From assembly GCA_949825025.1 (NCBI GenBank), contig OX463778.1, positions 46,772,829-46,836,828 of the forward strand: DNA of 64,000 nt, read 5' to 3'. A program made the translations under genes and the position numbers. The notes below the pieces were generated by a model that ran no database searches, was not told the origin of the DNA, and saw nothing but the letters and a program-made list of their open reading frames with translations. The stretch's first letter is position 1. Every line of letters begins with the position of its first letter. Shown piece after piece: positions 35,867 to 48,765 of the stretch. This stretch comes from Siphlonurus alternatus. Its lineage: Eukaryota; Arthropoda; Insecta; Ephemeroptera; Siphlonuridae.

Positions 35867-36399
35867 AGATTTTGAATTTTTTTTTTTTTTTTTTTTTGAA
35901 TTTGAATTGCTGGTTTTTTAAAGTCAATTAATTTATTAACTCGGGAAATAAACAGCTGCGAAAGTCAAGTAATTAATATAAAAATCAAACTTATATTTAA
36001 CATTAAAAAAAAAAACATTTTTATGACGAAGTTTAACATAATTATGTTGCATGTCAGGGTAAGAAAAACAAAATATTATTTAACTATATATAACTCTCTC
36101 CTTTTCTAAATGCATGGAGCAATTTAAAAATAATTTAACTGCAAATCTGTTGTCAAAATATTTACAACATCATCTGATGGTTCAATGCATAGCAATTTTA
36201 TGGTTTTAGTTTAATTATTTCTATACCTCTAAAAAGTGTACAAAGTAAGCTAAAAAATGTATAATATATATTATAAAATGCATGTATACATATTATACAG
36301 TATAAAACAAGAGTCATTCTTGACAACTTTAAAGGGTTGTTCATTAAAATCTAAACTTTTGTAAATGTATTATATTATACACCACCGAGAGAAAACTGA

Positions 36400-36665
36400 G
36401 CGATACATTTCGTTGGGCATAGGCAGCAGTGCGAAATGTTGAGTGAGAGAGCAAGAGAGAGAGAGAGAGAGAAAGAGAGTTAGGGGAGGGGGGCGTGCAG
36501 TAAGGCGAGAAATATGAATCAAAAGGGACAAGGGTGGCCACAGATATAACAACCGAAGTAACTACTACAAGTAGATTAAGCGAGTCCGGAGGCAGTGGGG
36601 CGGGGGCAGTCACTGGAATAATAATTATAGAAACAAGCAAAAGCCGGCTGAGAAACACAAGGGGG
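36400..36665. other. GC-richer, purine-rich island with short (GA)n
   Basis: A block containing GA repeats near 36450-36480, G-rich runs and mixed sequence up to 36660. The 104-codon minus-strand frame is serine/leucine rich because it reads through the GA repeat, and is not a gene. Confidence 0.3.
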
Positions 36666-37415
36666 ATTACAAATGATAAACAAGTTTTATGATAAAGTGG
36701 AAAAGAGAGTGGAAAAAAAGGTGTTGTATAAATTCAAAATGGTAGCTCTGTCAAATATGATGCTATATTTTATGTATGAAACTTTGTGAACTATACTAAT
36801 TGAGTTCATATTAATTAAATTTAAGTGCTTTCAAATTAATAGAGGTAGTGTTATATGAATTGATTAATAATTGAGAATTACTGAAAAGCGAAATTAAATA
36901 AACCATCTTCAAAATTTTATATTTTATATATAGAAATAAATTCCAAGTAATTTTAATTTACACAGTACGAAAACACGTGTATATTTTATGACGTTAATAT
37001 TTTGAATTTTAACTAAAATATTATGAAATTAAAATTAAATTAATTAAAATTAGGGGTTTAAATTAAACAATTAAACCATGATTATTGTATTAAATTAATA
37101 AAACAATAAGCGTATATAATATACAGCCTGATAAAATGTTACTAACAAATTATTGAGAAATTGTCATGAACAAAGAACATTCAACCTTATACTATGTATG
37201 TATATGACTTCCTGTAAAGTATAATGTAAAATATTAAATGGCTTGAGCAGCACAGAGATTGAGATTAATTCAAGATTAGGAAGGGGCGGGGGGGTAGTAA
37301 GGCTTGGGGGAGGAAGCGAGACACTACGAAACAAAGCATCAAGATTCCATGTGCAAGCTGACCGGTGAGTATAATTCCATATTACATATATATGTAAGTA
37401 GACGTATAAATATAA

Positions 37416-37688
37416 ATATGGGAGGCAGTGGCGCAAGAATTATTCATAAATGAGCTCAGAGGAAGGTTTAATTACGTTTCCAGCCTTTGTCTGATGTCGG
37501 CGAGACGGCATGAGGCTCTATATAACTATACAGAAATGTTCAGAGAGAAGAGAGTTTTAGATGAAAATTTATTCAGAAGACTACAGCAAAACAAGAGAAG
37601 AAAAGAGAAGAGCGTTATGAATATAATAATATTAATAATAAATTTGTATGTACAATTGAGAAGTCAAGGCATACGTTGGTATATATAA
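37416..37688 (+). other. Unrecognised open frame, charged protein
   Basis: A 90-codon open frame with no ATG near its start (a GTG at 37428). Its first 60 codons are unusually rich in R, E, K, N and L for this AT-rich region and contain an EMFREKRVLDENLFRRLQQ-like stretch that would form a charged helix. I do not recognise the family. It may be a decayed transposon or host exon fragment. The last 25 codons look like translated AT-rich background. Confidence 0.2.
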
Positions 37689-37689
37689 A

Positions 37690-39265
37690 AGCAAAAGTAC
37701 ATGAGCGTAAATTTCATTATTAGATGTATCATAAAAGCTCATATAAATTACGAGTAGATTTTCACTTTTCCTATCTTATCTTCTCTTTGAAGTCTTAAAA
37801 TTTTTGGTACTGATGAAGTCAAAAAATAATTTAATTTTCACAGTCTACTTAAAGTGAACCTAACAGCTTTCAGGGGGGCGTATAACAGAAGATTCCTTTC
37901 AATATTTGGCTTTGTCTGTGAAAACTTTAAACGAAAACAAAGCTTGTATGATAATGGAGGAAATTTGTACAGAATTATCCGCATTGTTGTATAATATATA
38001 TATAATTATATTAATATAGTTTAAACAATAAATAATCGTGCAATGTAATGTTTATATGTAAGTGCAAATAAATAAAATATCAGTAAGTCACCATGAAATG
38101 TTGGTGAATAATTATCATCGTATAAAATATTTTCAATCTCATTCATTTGGATGTTATATATTATCTGTTTATAAATTTATTTTACGAATCATTGTTTTAA
38201 AATTTCAGTGAAGTAAATACAATTTCAATACAACTGGCATTGTAATCATATTATAATGTGCTGACATGAGCTGAAAAATTGGGCAACTTAAAAAATATAT
38301 ATATTATATATCCACAGTAAAGGCGTTATAATATTTATAATGTACCAGTACATCATAAATTTGATTCACACCTTTATAAGATGATAAAGATTAAGACGAG
38401 AAAAAAAAAACATTATAATTTATCTAATAATCATGAAGTCACGATTTTAGCGAAATGCATGCTGCTACGATAGATTAATTATAATTATAAAAAGAAAAAT
38501 GTGACATACTTTATCAAGGGCAAACAACATAGGTGCTTATTTTTTAAAAGAACAATCCTATACTATTTTACTTTCCCATGCAGGTTTTGAGTATGTTGTT
38601 CAATTCCGATTAATTTAAGTAAATCAGTATGAAACGAACTTATGTGTTCTTAAAGTACAATACTAGCTGCAGTATAATCTATAGATTTAAATGCATACTA
38701 TATTGCAACGTCATATATAAGCTTTGCATGTTCACTACCTTGATGGTATTTTTTAATATTAAAAGAGTTTTCTATCATGATGAATCACATTCGTTGCAGG
38801 TTTATAAGATGCTATATAATAAATCAAAGAAAATCTTAAGTAGAAGGATGTGATATCTTGCAACGAGTGTGTGACAAGTACAACTTTAGTGCCTTTTGTT
38901 GTAAGATTTGCAGGGTAAGAAGAGAAGAAGGTAAAGATGAAAAGATGAGAGGGAAAGAGTCCTTGGAGAGCAATTATTACTAGTGCCTTCTATATAGCAG
39001 AACCCCAGGAGGCAAGCGACCTTGATTGGTTTTATGAATATTCAAACATGGAGCTTGTAGCAAACTTGGCAAACTTGCCACGAGTACATGCTTATAACAT
39101 TGACGTGCTTAACATGCTACACCAAAAATATCTTTTTAATATAATATAGAATCGCTGCCGGTGTAACTTCAGTTTCCATGTTTCAAGCCACCTTTTCATT
39201 ATAGAGAACAGCTATTGATTGATTTTATAGTGATAACTTTTAGCATGAAGTGTTTGATTAACAAT
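37690..39265. other. AT-rich stretch without recognised genes
   Basis: AT-rich background with a slightly GC-richer patch near 38870-39120. No repeat or gene recognised. Confidence 0.55.
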
Positions 39266-39266
39266 T

Positions 39267-39444
39267 GGGGGACATTCACAAAGCACTTTAACCCCCACTT
39301 TAGCCCCGATTTTTAACCCTGGTGCTAAACATGGTACTAAATCAGGGGCTAACCATGTTAAGCTCATAGTTTAGCACCGTGTTTAGCACCAGGGTTAAAA
39401 ATCGGGGCTAAAGTGGGGGTTAAAGTGCTTTGTGAATGTCCCCC
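39267..39444. mobile_element. MITE with CATTCACAAAGC ends and perfect 64-bp arms
   Basis: Left arm 39267-39330 and right arm 39381-39444 are perfect reverse complements over 64 bp, around a 50-bp spacer. The outer GGGGGACATTCACAAAGC is shared with the MITEs at 1001 and 9568, but the interior differs and repeats TTTAGCMCC words about seven times. Perfect arms suggest recent activity or homogenisation. Confidence 0.9.
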
Positions 39445-39679
39445 AATGTGATATAATATCAATTTGTAAATGATAAAATATTATTTTATGTTTTATTATT
39501 CGTACAAATAATTTATGTTTAGACAATTTTGTTGATACCCATCTAGTGCATTTCAATCACTCTGATGAACTCATCACGCTGAAGGCAATCGATTTACTTT
39601 ATTGCAGCATTTATCTCCATTCAACCGATCGTTTGCCGTGTAATTCGATTTGATTTTGTAATCCTTGCACTGAAACATC

Positions 39680-39721
<42 letters not shown>

Positions 39722-39724
39722 GAG

Positions 39725-39813
<89 letters not shown>
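39680..39813. repeat. (GA)n microsatellite
   Basis: About 134 bp of GA dinucleotide with a few extra G interruptions near the left end. Confidence 0.98.
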
Positions 39814-39815
<2 letters not shown>

Positions 39816-40969
39816 AAAAACTCGAGGCAGTACTTTGCACGGTATACTCTGCTTTATTTATGATGATGACGCTCGCTGCTTATTTTATGTCCTACAATCC
39901 ATTTTAATGAAAATAAAACGCATCTAAAAAATAAGCGCGTACATAGATTGAAAACATCATTAGATAAATTGTAAGTCTTTGAAATCAGTTATGCCATGTC
40001 AAAAAAGGTACACAAGATATTTTTTTATCTAAATTATAAATGTATCAGTCACATTTAATCTCAGGTTTTCGTCGTGTTTGTAAATTATGCCAAGCAGTCA
40101 TTAGTTATAGACATTTGTTAGCTCCTGGTAGTTAAGGATGAATCTCAGTTGATAGAGATCTCGCAATTGTTGCACCTGAATTCAAAAAGACTTGCAGGGG
40201 ACTTTGAACTCGCCATCAATAGGTGGCATATAAATTTTTAAGTGAATCTGTCGTCTCATCAGTTTTATGAAAACTGAGGTAGAAGTTAAGCATCCTTGGC
40301 CTTATATGGACGGAAACCAGAAATGGAGCTGTTGTAATGAGAAAATTGCCAGATTGAATTTGCTCATGCAAACCATAAGCGATTAGGTTTTAGAACATTC
40401 TCGATTTTTTTTTTATATAATTTATTTCAATCCATTTCGTAATAGAAAATATATATTCTATGACTCGCGTGCGAAGTTACTAAAGATTCATCGTTAATAG
40501 TAAATAATAAATATACATATGATACATTATTTCAAATTTAAAGAACAAAATAAGAAAAATTACTTTATTGCTTCGCCATAATAATAATTAAATGGTACAT
40601 AATTTCATCAATTTAATTATACAACACAAAAGAAGCCTCGTTTTTTAGTAAACATTTCTTTGCGGGAGTCATGTCAAAGATCCTTTGACAAAGAATCAGT
40701 TTACAGTTTACAAGGGAACATTAGGTTGTTGGCAAAAAAACAACAACAATTAACAACATTGCATTATCATCATCAGGTTTTATTGCTACGCTACACCACG
40801 GATTACTATAAAGTATGTAAATTTATTTCTAATTCTTTAATTCTTTATTTAATTATAGTAAGGCATATATTGAGAATTTTTAAAATCATATACAGCATAT
40901 TTTTAATTTATATTTTATTTGCCAAGATTTGTTTATGTTTTGCGTATTCAGTTAGATCTTCCATTGAAG

Positions 40970-41190
40970 CGTGAAAGGGTCAGTTTGTTCGGGTGGTGAC
41001 GATTGAGGCGGGTCGGAACGAGAGAGAGAGAGAGAGATGGGGGAGTGTTGCATAACAATCGCTTTGCAGGCGGAATGGACACTGAGCAGGTTCCGTTTTC
41101 ACTACGTCAAGCATGCACGCGTGCTGCTGTCAAAAGAATGTGAAAGTTGTTCTCACGTTTGTAACCAGCTGGGCAGCAGATCTATAGCTT
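40970..41190. other. GC-richer island with short (GA)n
   Basis: Raised GC with a GA run at about 41019-41036. No recognised protein or terminal repeat. Confidence 0.3.
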
Positions 41191-41661
41191 TATATTTTTA
41201 ACTGAAGCAAATAAAGTCGATCTCTTCCCCACTAGCTTTATAAAATAAACCAACTTGTTTTGGTTTTATCATGAAATTATAATATACAGATAATTATTAG
41301 TCACCTTGATAACTAAAGGCCATGATACAAAGTATAATATTATACATTTATAAATTAATTATTTTTTAATAAAATTCATCATATACGCTAATATGGCTAT
41401 ATGCAATAAATTTGATTACTGTATTATACTGTAATCTTCTTACAATATGTTTAAGTTAAATACATGATTTGAACTAAGACACTAAACTTTATTTAAAATA
41501 AAAGACAAATTAAATCAAATTATATCTTATATCTTTTTATAAAAAGTAGCTGAAATGGTGTTCTATTGATGAGCTTAGTTGCTGGAAACGCTTACTTTCA
41601 GACGCATGAATTTTTAAATGTATCTAATATTAATATTGTGTTATTTGTAAAAGAAGAATAA

Positions 41662-41706
41662 AAATATATATATATATACAGTATATATATATATATATAT
41701 ATATTT
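41662..41706. repeat. (AT)n microsatellite
   Basis: A TA-rich run interrupted once by CAG. Confidence 0.9.
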
Positions 41707-41804
41707 ATATAATTTTAAATAATAAATCAAAAAGCAAATTGATTAAAAAAAATCTTTATGGTATATTTTCCATTATTTTTTTTTTCTTTCTTTTTCTTTC
41801 TTTT

Positions 41805-41806
<2 letters not shown>

Positions 41807-41870
<64 letters not shown>
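41807..41870. repeat. (CT)n microsatellite after a pyrimidine tract
   Basis: About 64 bp of CT repeat, directly preceded by a CTTTCTTTTT-type tract from about 41774. Both strands give spurious S/L or E/R-repeat frames. Confidence 0.98.
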
Positions 41871-41874
<4 letters not shown>

Positions 41875-42479
41875 ACGGAACGGAAGAAAAGTAAATCCAA
41901 TAAATTCAAAGTCTTAAATAAAGAAGAAAATACAAAACACCCTCTTCATAAAGCTGACGTTTCATTTTAAACAAAAGTAAACAAAACAAAAACGTATTTA
42001 TTTTCACGATGAGATCAGAATATTAAAACATTTTCTTCTTTTTAAAATATAAATTAACTCAAGATATGCTAACTACGTAAACAGTAGGATGTGTATAATT
42101 ATTCTACAACATTTAAATTCTAATTAAGGTCTTGCTCAAAAAGAAAGAAAAACTAACTAGTTATAATCTTAAATAGGAGCATCATAAGTTTTTTGCAACA
42201 GTAGAAAATAAGGGTTAGAATAGCTCACACAGAATGTAAATAAAAGATAACCTCCACACCAAGAGCAGCTAACGAACTTAAAATTGCATGGCAAAAAAAT
42301 ACACACTTGTACTCAAATTGTAAGTACATCTGAATATGCGAAATGTTGATTATTTTAAAAAACACGTGTTTCCCAAACAAATTATCCTTTCTCTGTTGTA
42401 AGAGCAGTTAAGTTTATTTCTAGAGTACCCTCCTCATCTAACTATCATGTATTAGGGCAGACATTATTATAGTATTACG

Positions 42480-42935
42480 TAGATCGGAGTATAGTAGTCT
42501 AGGCACGCCTCATGGGCGCCTAGACCCGGAGATTAGCCACCAAAAGCCGAGAGAAAAAGAGAGAGAAAGATGCATCACATAACATGAAGAAAGAGAACAA
42601 TGTGGTGTAAGGAAGTAAATTAGAGATGAGACTGTAGAAAGAGAGAAAAAGGAGGCAGTAAATAAAATAATAAAAAAAAGTTAAAGAAATGAAATGAAGA
42701 AGTCTTAATTCCTACACCACTAAAGTAAAATAATAATAATGGGTTTACATTAGATGCCAACAATAGTATAACTATTTCCGCATTTATTGCGTGAAAACAC
42801 TTAAACTGACAGGCCCCATCAGACTCCTCCCCCTTCCCCCCCACCTTCACTCCTCCTTCACCACCTCGAGACTGTACTGGGAGAGAGCCAAAGATGCCTC
42901 GAACAACCGCAGTCACATTGGTACAATTGCACAAA
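42480..42935. other. GC-richer patches without recognised genes
   Basis: Patches near 42480-42560 and 42800-42920 contain mixed sequence and C-rich runs. Minus-strand frames of 70-104 codons match nothing known. Confidence 0.25.
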
Positions 42936-43790
42936 GCATATAGTGTCTAATATAATTCTGATACATTCCTTTAATTTTATAGGCATGATGATATCAAGGC
43001 AAAAAAAAAAAGCGTCAAGAAATATCTTGGTGCCAAAAATATTTTGGCCACAAAACAAAGAATTTTGTGTCATAAAACGATAAATTACATCACAACTTTA
43101 CTGGATTTATAAAAAATAATAATAAATGTGTTATATTTCATTTACGAATATATTTATCTTTTGTTGTAATTCATTCACGATCTCATAATAAAACTTTTCA
43201 TTATTCAGTACGTGACAAACAATGCATGTTAACAACTTTATATCTCAACATCACAATCAAGAAAGGTATTATATTAAAAAAAATTATATATACTGCATGT
43301 GTAACGTAACAAAAAATAGCATTATTATATACACATGGTATGTAGAAAACACGATGAAAAAATTTCCCTTTAAAGTTCTGAATATAAAATAAGTTGAAAG
43401 TGGCTCATATAATGTGAAGACATGGAACTTATGAGGACAAGATACGACAGCTAGGACAAGTAACAAAATAATTTAAGATGATATCATCAACGTTAAAAAG
43501 AAGAAAGCACAAAAGTCTAGCACAAAGTAAGGGCAGAAAAATACACTTTATTGTCATGACTGCAAGGACGCATAAATTTACGCCAAGCAGTATAGCAAAA
43601 ACTGGCTGTAGTAGTTGAGGGAAAAATAGAGAGAAAGATTACGGAAACAGTCAGGCAATAATTTTGGCACAAATACGATTACATGACTCTCGATTTTTGT
43701 TTTGTTCTTCTTTAATCTTATGGAAAATTTATATGAAAAGTCACACCAAATTTTTTTTGAAATTAAAAAAGAAGTCATCTGAACTGAAAA

Positions 43791-43792
<2 letters not shown>

Positions 43793-43830
<38 letters not shown>
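43793..43830. repeat. Poly(A) run
   Basis: A 38-base A homopolymer. Confidence 0.97.
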
Positions 43831-43831
<1 letters not shown>

Positions 43832-43959
43832 CATGGTACAGGTAAACTGACATACTATAACCTACTCTGCATGGTTCATCTTTAGTGTCCATATTGTATG
43901 TATATAATGTAGGGCTAGAATGCATAATAATATTTATATCCTCTCACAATTCATATTAA

Positions 43960-44300
43960 GTAGCAGTTCACTGCGCTACAAAAATTAGAATCTGCATTCG
44001 CCATTACGTTCCTAGCCCTCAAATATTTTAGGTCAACCGCCCAGCTGAAATGCCTAACTTTAAATTTGGCATTACAGCGTAAACCTCCCCATGCATACAC
44101 TTTACTGCATGCACTCGATTGACCTCATGTGTCCAAGTACATATCACGTATAAAAAAACTTATTGCACTTATTAATCTAGAGCAGGCTCTGAGCAGGGTT
44201 ATTTATACCATTAGATGTTATACCAGAGATGGATCCTGATTGCATTGCGGGTAGTCTACATTTGTATCAGCAGGCGTAATGGCGGCCGAGCATTATATTA
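43960..44300. other. GC-richer patch ending in ATGGCGGCC
   Basis: Mildly raised GC with a ATGGCGGCC word at 44279-44287, one of several such words in the window. No recognised gene or inverted ends. Confidence 0.25.
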
Positions 44301-45580
44301 ATTATTTATGAATTATTTTAGAATATTATTATTTTGGAGCAAGTTCTGTTTTTGGATGTAAAATTATTACGTTTTTTTTTTATTATTATTATTTAAGCTT
44401 CTGTTTACAGCTTAAGAGATTAATTTATCTAATATTGTGTGTGTGTATATATATAAATATACCATTAAAACGTAAAACATTATAATATGTACAGTATATA
44501 TATATATATATATAATTTACATAAAAATTATTATACGTTTAAAACGAAATTAAAATGAGAATTTATATAATAATAAATAATAACTATATAAGAGATTGTA
44601 TATAATAACAAAAAATCATGATATTTATTCAAATGATTTAGTATTTTTTAACCTACTTGCTAATAAAAATTAATAAATTATGTAACAAACGTTAAAAAAA
44701 AATAATAATTTCAATCCGTTTTACAGTGACAAAAAAATATGAAAAATAAATAGAAAAAAAAATACTATAATATATGAGGATCAGCAACTTTAGATTTAAA
44801 TATTGAATTTATATCGTATTTATATTTAAAATATAGTACATAAATATAAATATTAGTTATATTTTATAAGGTTTTAATACATTTTAGTTAAAAAAAAAAA
44901 GCATTTCATAAGCCCTAAGTGACAATTAGTGTTAGCATATTGATGTTTACAATAATAATATTTTGATGGATAAATTTATGAATCCTGATGGTATTTAATC
45001 ACTACGTAATTCAGTTTGCACCTCGTCACTGCGATACCGAGGATAGATTTGTTTAGTACTCGGAACGTCGCTCGTATAAAATCATCATCAGATCCTCGTT
45101 TATTTTAACACGCCCCATATAATACAAAATTGTTTCGCAGATTAATTGGGCTCCATGACAAAATCACTACAGTAATATCAGATTGAAAAAATATTGATTG
45201 AAAAAATAAATTTCAACATTTATTTTTACCCAGTTAACTGTATATATAAAAAAAAAAAACGTAATATTATTTTCGATAAACTTTTAAATTCTACATTATT
45301 TTTCAATGTTTGTCTGTTTGTTTTCGTTTGTTTTTTATATTTTATTCTTTCCTGTAAGCTAAAATTTACTCACTCGTTAAATATTTAAAAACAAATAATC
45401 TAAATTCATCAATATATTAAATTTAATATTATTATTGAAAAAAAAATGTTACAACACATTTATTTCCTTAATTTGCATTTGATGATAGAGCTAATGTATT
45501 CCTATACTTATTATTTAATACTGTAAGTTTAAATTCTTGGCTCCTGTTATAATGATATAACACCTAAGGTAGTAAGTATA
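44300..45580. other. AT-rich stretch without recognised genes
   Basis: AT-rich background with (TA) runs near 44495-44515. Nothing else supported. Confidence 0.6.
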
Positions 45581-45584
45581 TCGT

Positions 45585-45785
45585 GTTTGAGTCACTCCAT
45601 TGCCTGCTTTATCTGGCACCAAGCGAGCTAGCAAGTGTAACGTCGTCTCGAAGCCACCACCACAAACTTCGCTATCAGCAAGCACACTCGGGCGAAGTAA
45701 TAAGGAGATCGTCGCCGCCTCTGCAGTTTCGTGCCGCTAAATTCACACATACAGATATTATACTTCTTAGTCGACGTTGAAATGA
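45585..45785. other. GC-rich island
   Basis: About 200 bp with sharply raised GC and CpG-containing words. No terminal repeats. A 65-codon plus-strand frame matches nothing known. Candidate conserved non-coding DNA. Confidence 0.35.
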
Positions 45786-45789
45786 GATA

Positions 45790-47140
45790 GAATTATCGCA
45801 AATGCTGAGTGCTATACTTGCATGTTTCACACCAAAGTAGTTTCATATCACATATAATTTATCAAATAACTTATAATATATTATAGTGACGTTAAAAATA
45901 TCAGATTTTAGTAAAATAATTAGCATGTCATATACAGTAGTTACTTGAGAGAATGGTAGTTTAACATTCAATTTAAGAATATTTATATACATAATAATTT
46001 GAGGGAAAATAAAAATAAGCTCATGTAAATTGATGATTTTAAAATCACTAGTTTATTATTTTTATATACAACGGTAACACTATGCATGAAAAACATTTAA
46101 AAATTTAATTCTATAGCTGCCTGTATAACATCTCATCTAATAATTAAAAAAATAAATAAAGGGCGTGATTTTTCAACAATGGTGTCCTATTTTTATTTAT
46201 TTTTTTTCAGCATTTTTATTCCAAGTTTTCATTTATTAATATTTTAAGGTATAATAAATATTATAATATATTATGTATATATTATATAATATATTTATAT
46301 TATATAAGCTTTAAATTTATGAGAAAATAAAGACTTTCATATATATAAAGATTCAGTTGGATTACTTGAACTAAAAGAAAATCATTTCCTAAGGTTTCTA
46401 TAGTTCTTTTAGTATCTCAAATACAATCCAATTTCCCAGGCTTTTTTTTTTTATTTTGCATAAAAAAGTTGTCGTCCTGACAACACAGGTTTTTCCATGA
46501 CTCCCAAATCCAAATATATATTCATTTTAAAATAAAATAAGGAAAATGAATGGAGAAAAAACAAATCAGTTTCAAGGAAATTTGATCACCATCAAATATT
46601 TTGAATAAAAAAGGTCAAAATGGTGTAAAAAAAATGTATGAACAAAAATCAAACAATATTATAATCATGTATTAAGAGATTATTAACATATATTATATAA
46701 TTGTGATCTTTGTCTGCTTTTCTTAGAATGATAAACAACTGCTAATCAATATTTAAAAGCATACCTTATCATAAAATAATTATATATCCATGAATAAAAA
46801 ATAACAAGAAAAAAACAATTTGAACATTCATATAATTATTATGCAATTTAATATAATATACTTTATAAATATATAAATTGTCTTGAACATTTTTTTCTTT
46901 TGTTTATAATTTCCATGAAAGTGAAAATTAGTAAATAAATATAGCAACAAGAGACTTACATATTAATTATTTCAAGATATGTTTTGTTTTTCAAAATATT
47001 TCATCTGTAAAGTATGGCATAAAATTATAGAAATTAAAATTAGTTCAATATTATACTATTAATTAAGTCTTTAAATTAAGCAACTTATACGTCGGTTTGA
47101 TATTATATTATGTATTATATAATATATATAGGTCACTTGT
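45790..47140. other. AT-rich stretch without recognised genes
   Basis: Low-complexity AT-rich background. Confidence 0.6.
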
Positions 47141-47149
47141 CAAGAGCAT

Positions 47150-47510
47150 GATGGCTTTGCTCCATGTCACGTGTCATCCTTGCTATAACGTCCTTGTGTG
47201 TGTTGTCGTCCAAACCGCCGTTGCTGCTGTTTAGCTACTGTCCAAATGTTTTCGCCAGCACAAAAGGCACAAGCCTATACCTTAACCTAAGTGGTGAAAT
47301 ACAAGTATTTCAAAATATATGGTACTTTATTGAGATGTTTATTTTATCTCAAAGAGGTTCTAGGATAGATGAGACTTGGCATATAGTAAACAGTAAGGCT
47401 ATAGCAGTCAGCAGCTTTTATTTGCGGTCTGTTCCCTCTTTATTTTTACTTCTTTCTCTACCCCCTTCTCTATCTCTCATTGATGTCTCAGCAAAGAGAG
47501 GTATATAAAA
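47150..47510 (+). other. GC-richer block with unrecognised 114-codon frame
   Basis: The plus-strand frame 47164-47508 is one of the longest outside the LINE, but its start is doubtful and its C-terminal part reads through a CT-rich tract. The residues are L/S/F-rich and match no family I know. Most likely a chance frame in a GC-richer block. Confidence 0.15.
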
Positions 47511-48479
47511 AAAGAAAAAAAAAAATACCAGAGGAAATGTATCATTGAAATTCCAGTAGCGTTCTCATCTAACGATAACAACTAAACACCAAATTTTTAA
47601 GATTTATAAAAGTTAAGTTTCTGCCATTGCATCACTTTTTTTATAGCGTCTTTGAAATCAAATCACTCACAATATAATTTTACTTAATTAATAAACTTGC
47701 AAGTATAAAATAACATTTAACATCTGTGTTTATAGTATGTATTAGTATTAACATTTCTTGATATACTCACTTCATGTTTAGTTAAAGTTGAGTGTATGGA
47801 CATCATAGGCAAACAATTAATCATGAGTCTCAATCGGTGCAGCACAAATAATTTCCTCTATTTTAAAAATGGCGGCATCCCTGTGAGTTTGGTAAGTTAT
47901 AGGCAATCGTCTAGGCAAACTCATTACCTATAATCCGGGGCATCGTCGCAACAATGATCATGCTTGATACATTATCAAGTCAAGCTCAGCGTTATCATAA
48001 AGTAAATTTTGATCCGTCGTCATAGATATACAATTAATCGATACAAATATTAATTACAATAATTACATAACAAACACAATTTACACAATATATTGCACAA
48101 CAGAGAGACGATAATTTTTTAAGCTACTTTTAAAATATAACAAAGAAGTTAATCAATTACAGCTTACAAACAAAATTATTCAATCACATAAATTATGAAA
48201 TATATATTTTCAAAAAAATATTTTATATTATTTTATTATTTAAAATCCATTGTATATTATTTCTATATATTTTAAAATCCTTTACTAAAACCATCACTGT
48301 TGTTTTAACAATACAATCATATTAAAAATATAAAACAAAAACGAAGTCACATGATTTCCCACAAAGCTTTAGATTAGCTCTAGCTGAATGTTAATGCGGA
48401 TATTATAATCTATAGTGATGTTTTTGTGTTTATTATGTTCTCTGCTACTAAACAGAGGGACTAAAAGAGAGTTACGTAT

Positions 48480-48765
48480 GATTTTTTTTATTTGCAACAG
48501 CATCAGCTAGGAAAAACGATGGTCAGCCAGCAGCGGCATTAGTCCGGCACAGTAAACGCAACACCGCACTAACACGGGAAATAATTACACCTCAGCCCGC
48601 CATTCTGGGGGATTACTCTCATTAGCATTGGGATTAGTCTCTCACTAGTTTTTCTGTGGCAGCCACCACTGCCACCACTAGCTGTGCCTACCAGCAGTGT
48701 ATAGAGAGGAGAAATGGTGAGAGCATGCAAGCGGCGGCTTCAACAGACCGGTATGATTTGATTGA
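48480..48765. promoter_or_regulatory. GC-rich island with clustered GGATTA sites
   Basis: About 280 bp of raised GC without inverted ends or a reading frame. GGATTA occurs at 48610-48615 and 48631-48636, with CATTAG between them and ATAATTAC upstream at about 48582. GGATTA is the core site of K50 homeodomains (Otx, Pitx, Bicoid), and TAAT cores serve other homeodomains. This makes an enhancer a reasonable inference, not a demonstrated one. Confidence 0.3.

Larger units (their letters stand above)
34862..35908 (+). mobile_element. 5'-truncated non-LTR retrotransposon (LINE)
   Basis: Contains the reverse transcriptase C-terminal half at 34862-35743, a 3' untranslated part of about 130 bp, an AATAAA at 35861-35866, and a run of 21 T followed by GAATTTGAATT. 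The TTTGAA-type 3' repeat is usual at LINE ends. The element starts abruptly just before the catalytic YADD, which fits the 5' truncation common in target-primed reverse transcription. A small GGTAGT/ACTACC hairpin (34857-34875 approx) lies at the apparent 5' junction. Exact target-site duplications were not resolved. Confidence 0.8.

Noticed and set aside
39574..39840. Serine/leucine-repeat open frame
   Set aside because: It is a translation of the (GA)n microsatellite. The same applies to frames at 41727-41970 and 50130-50622.
40660..40974. 104-codon plus-strand frame
   Set aside because: The second half is the I/L/F/Y/K mixture of translated AT-rich DNA, with no family resemblance or splice context.
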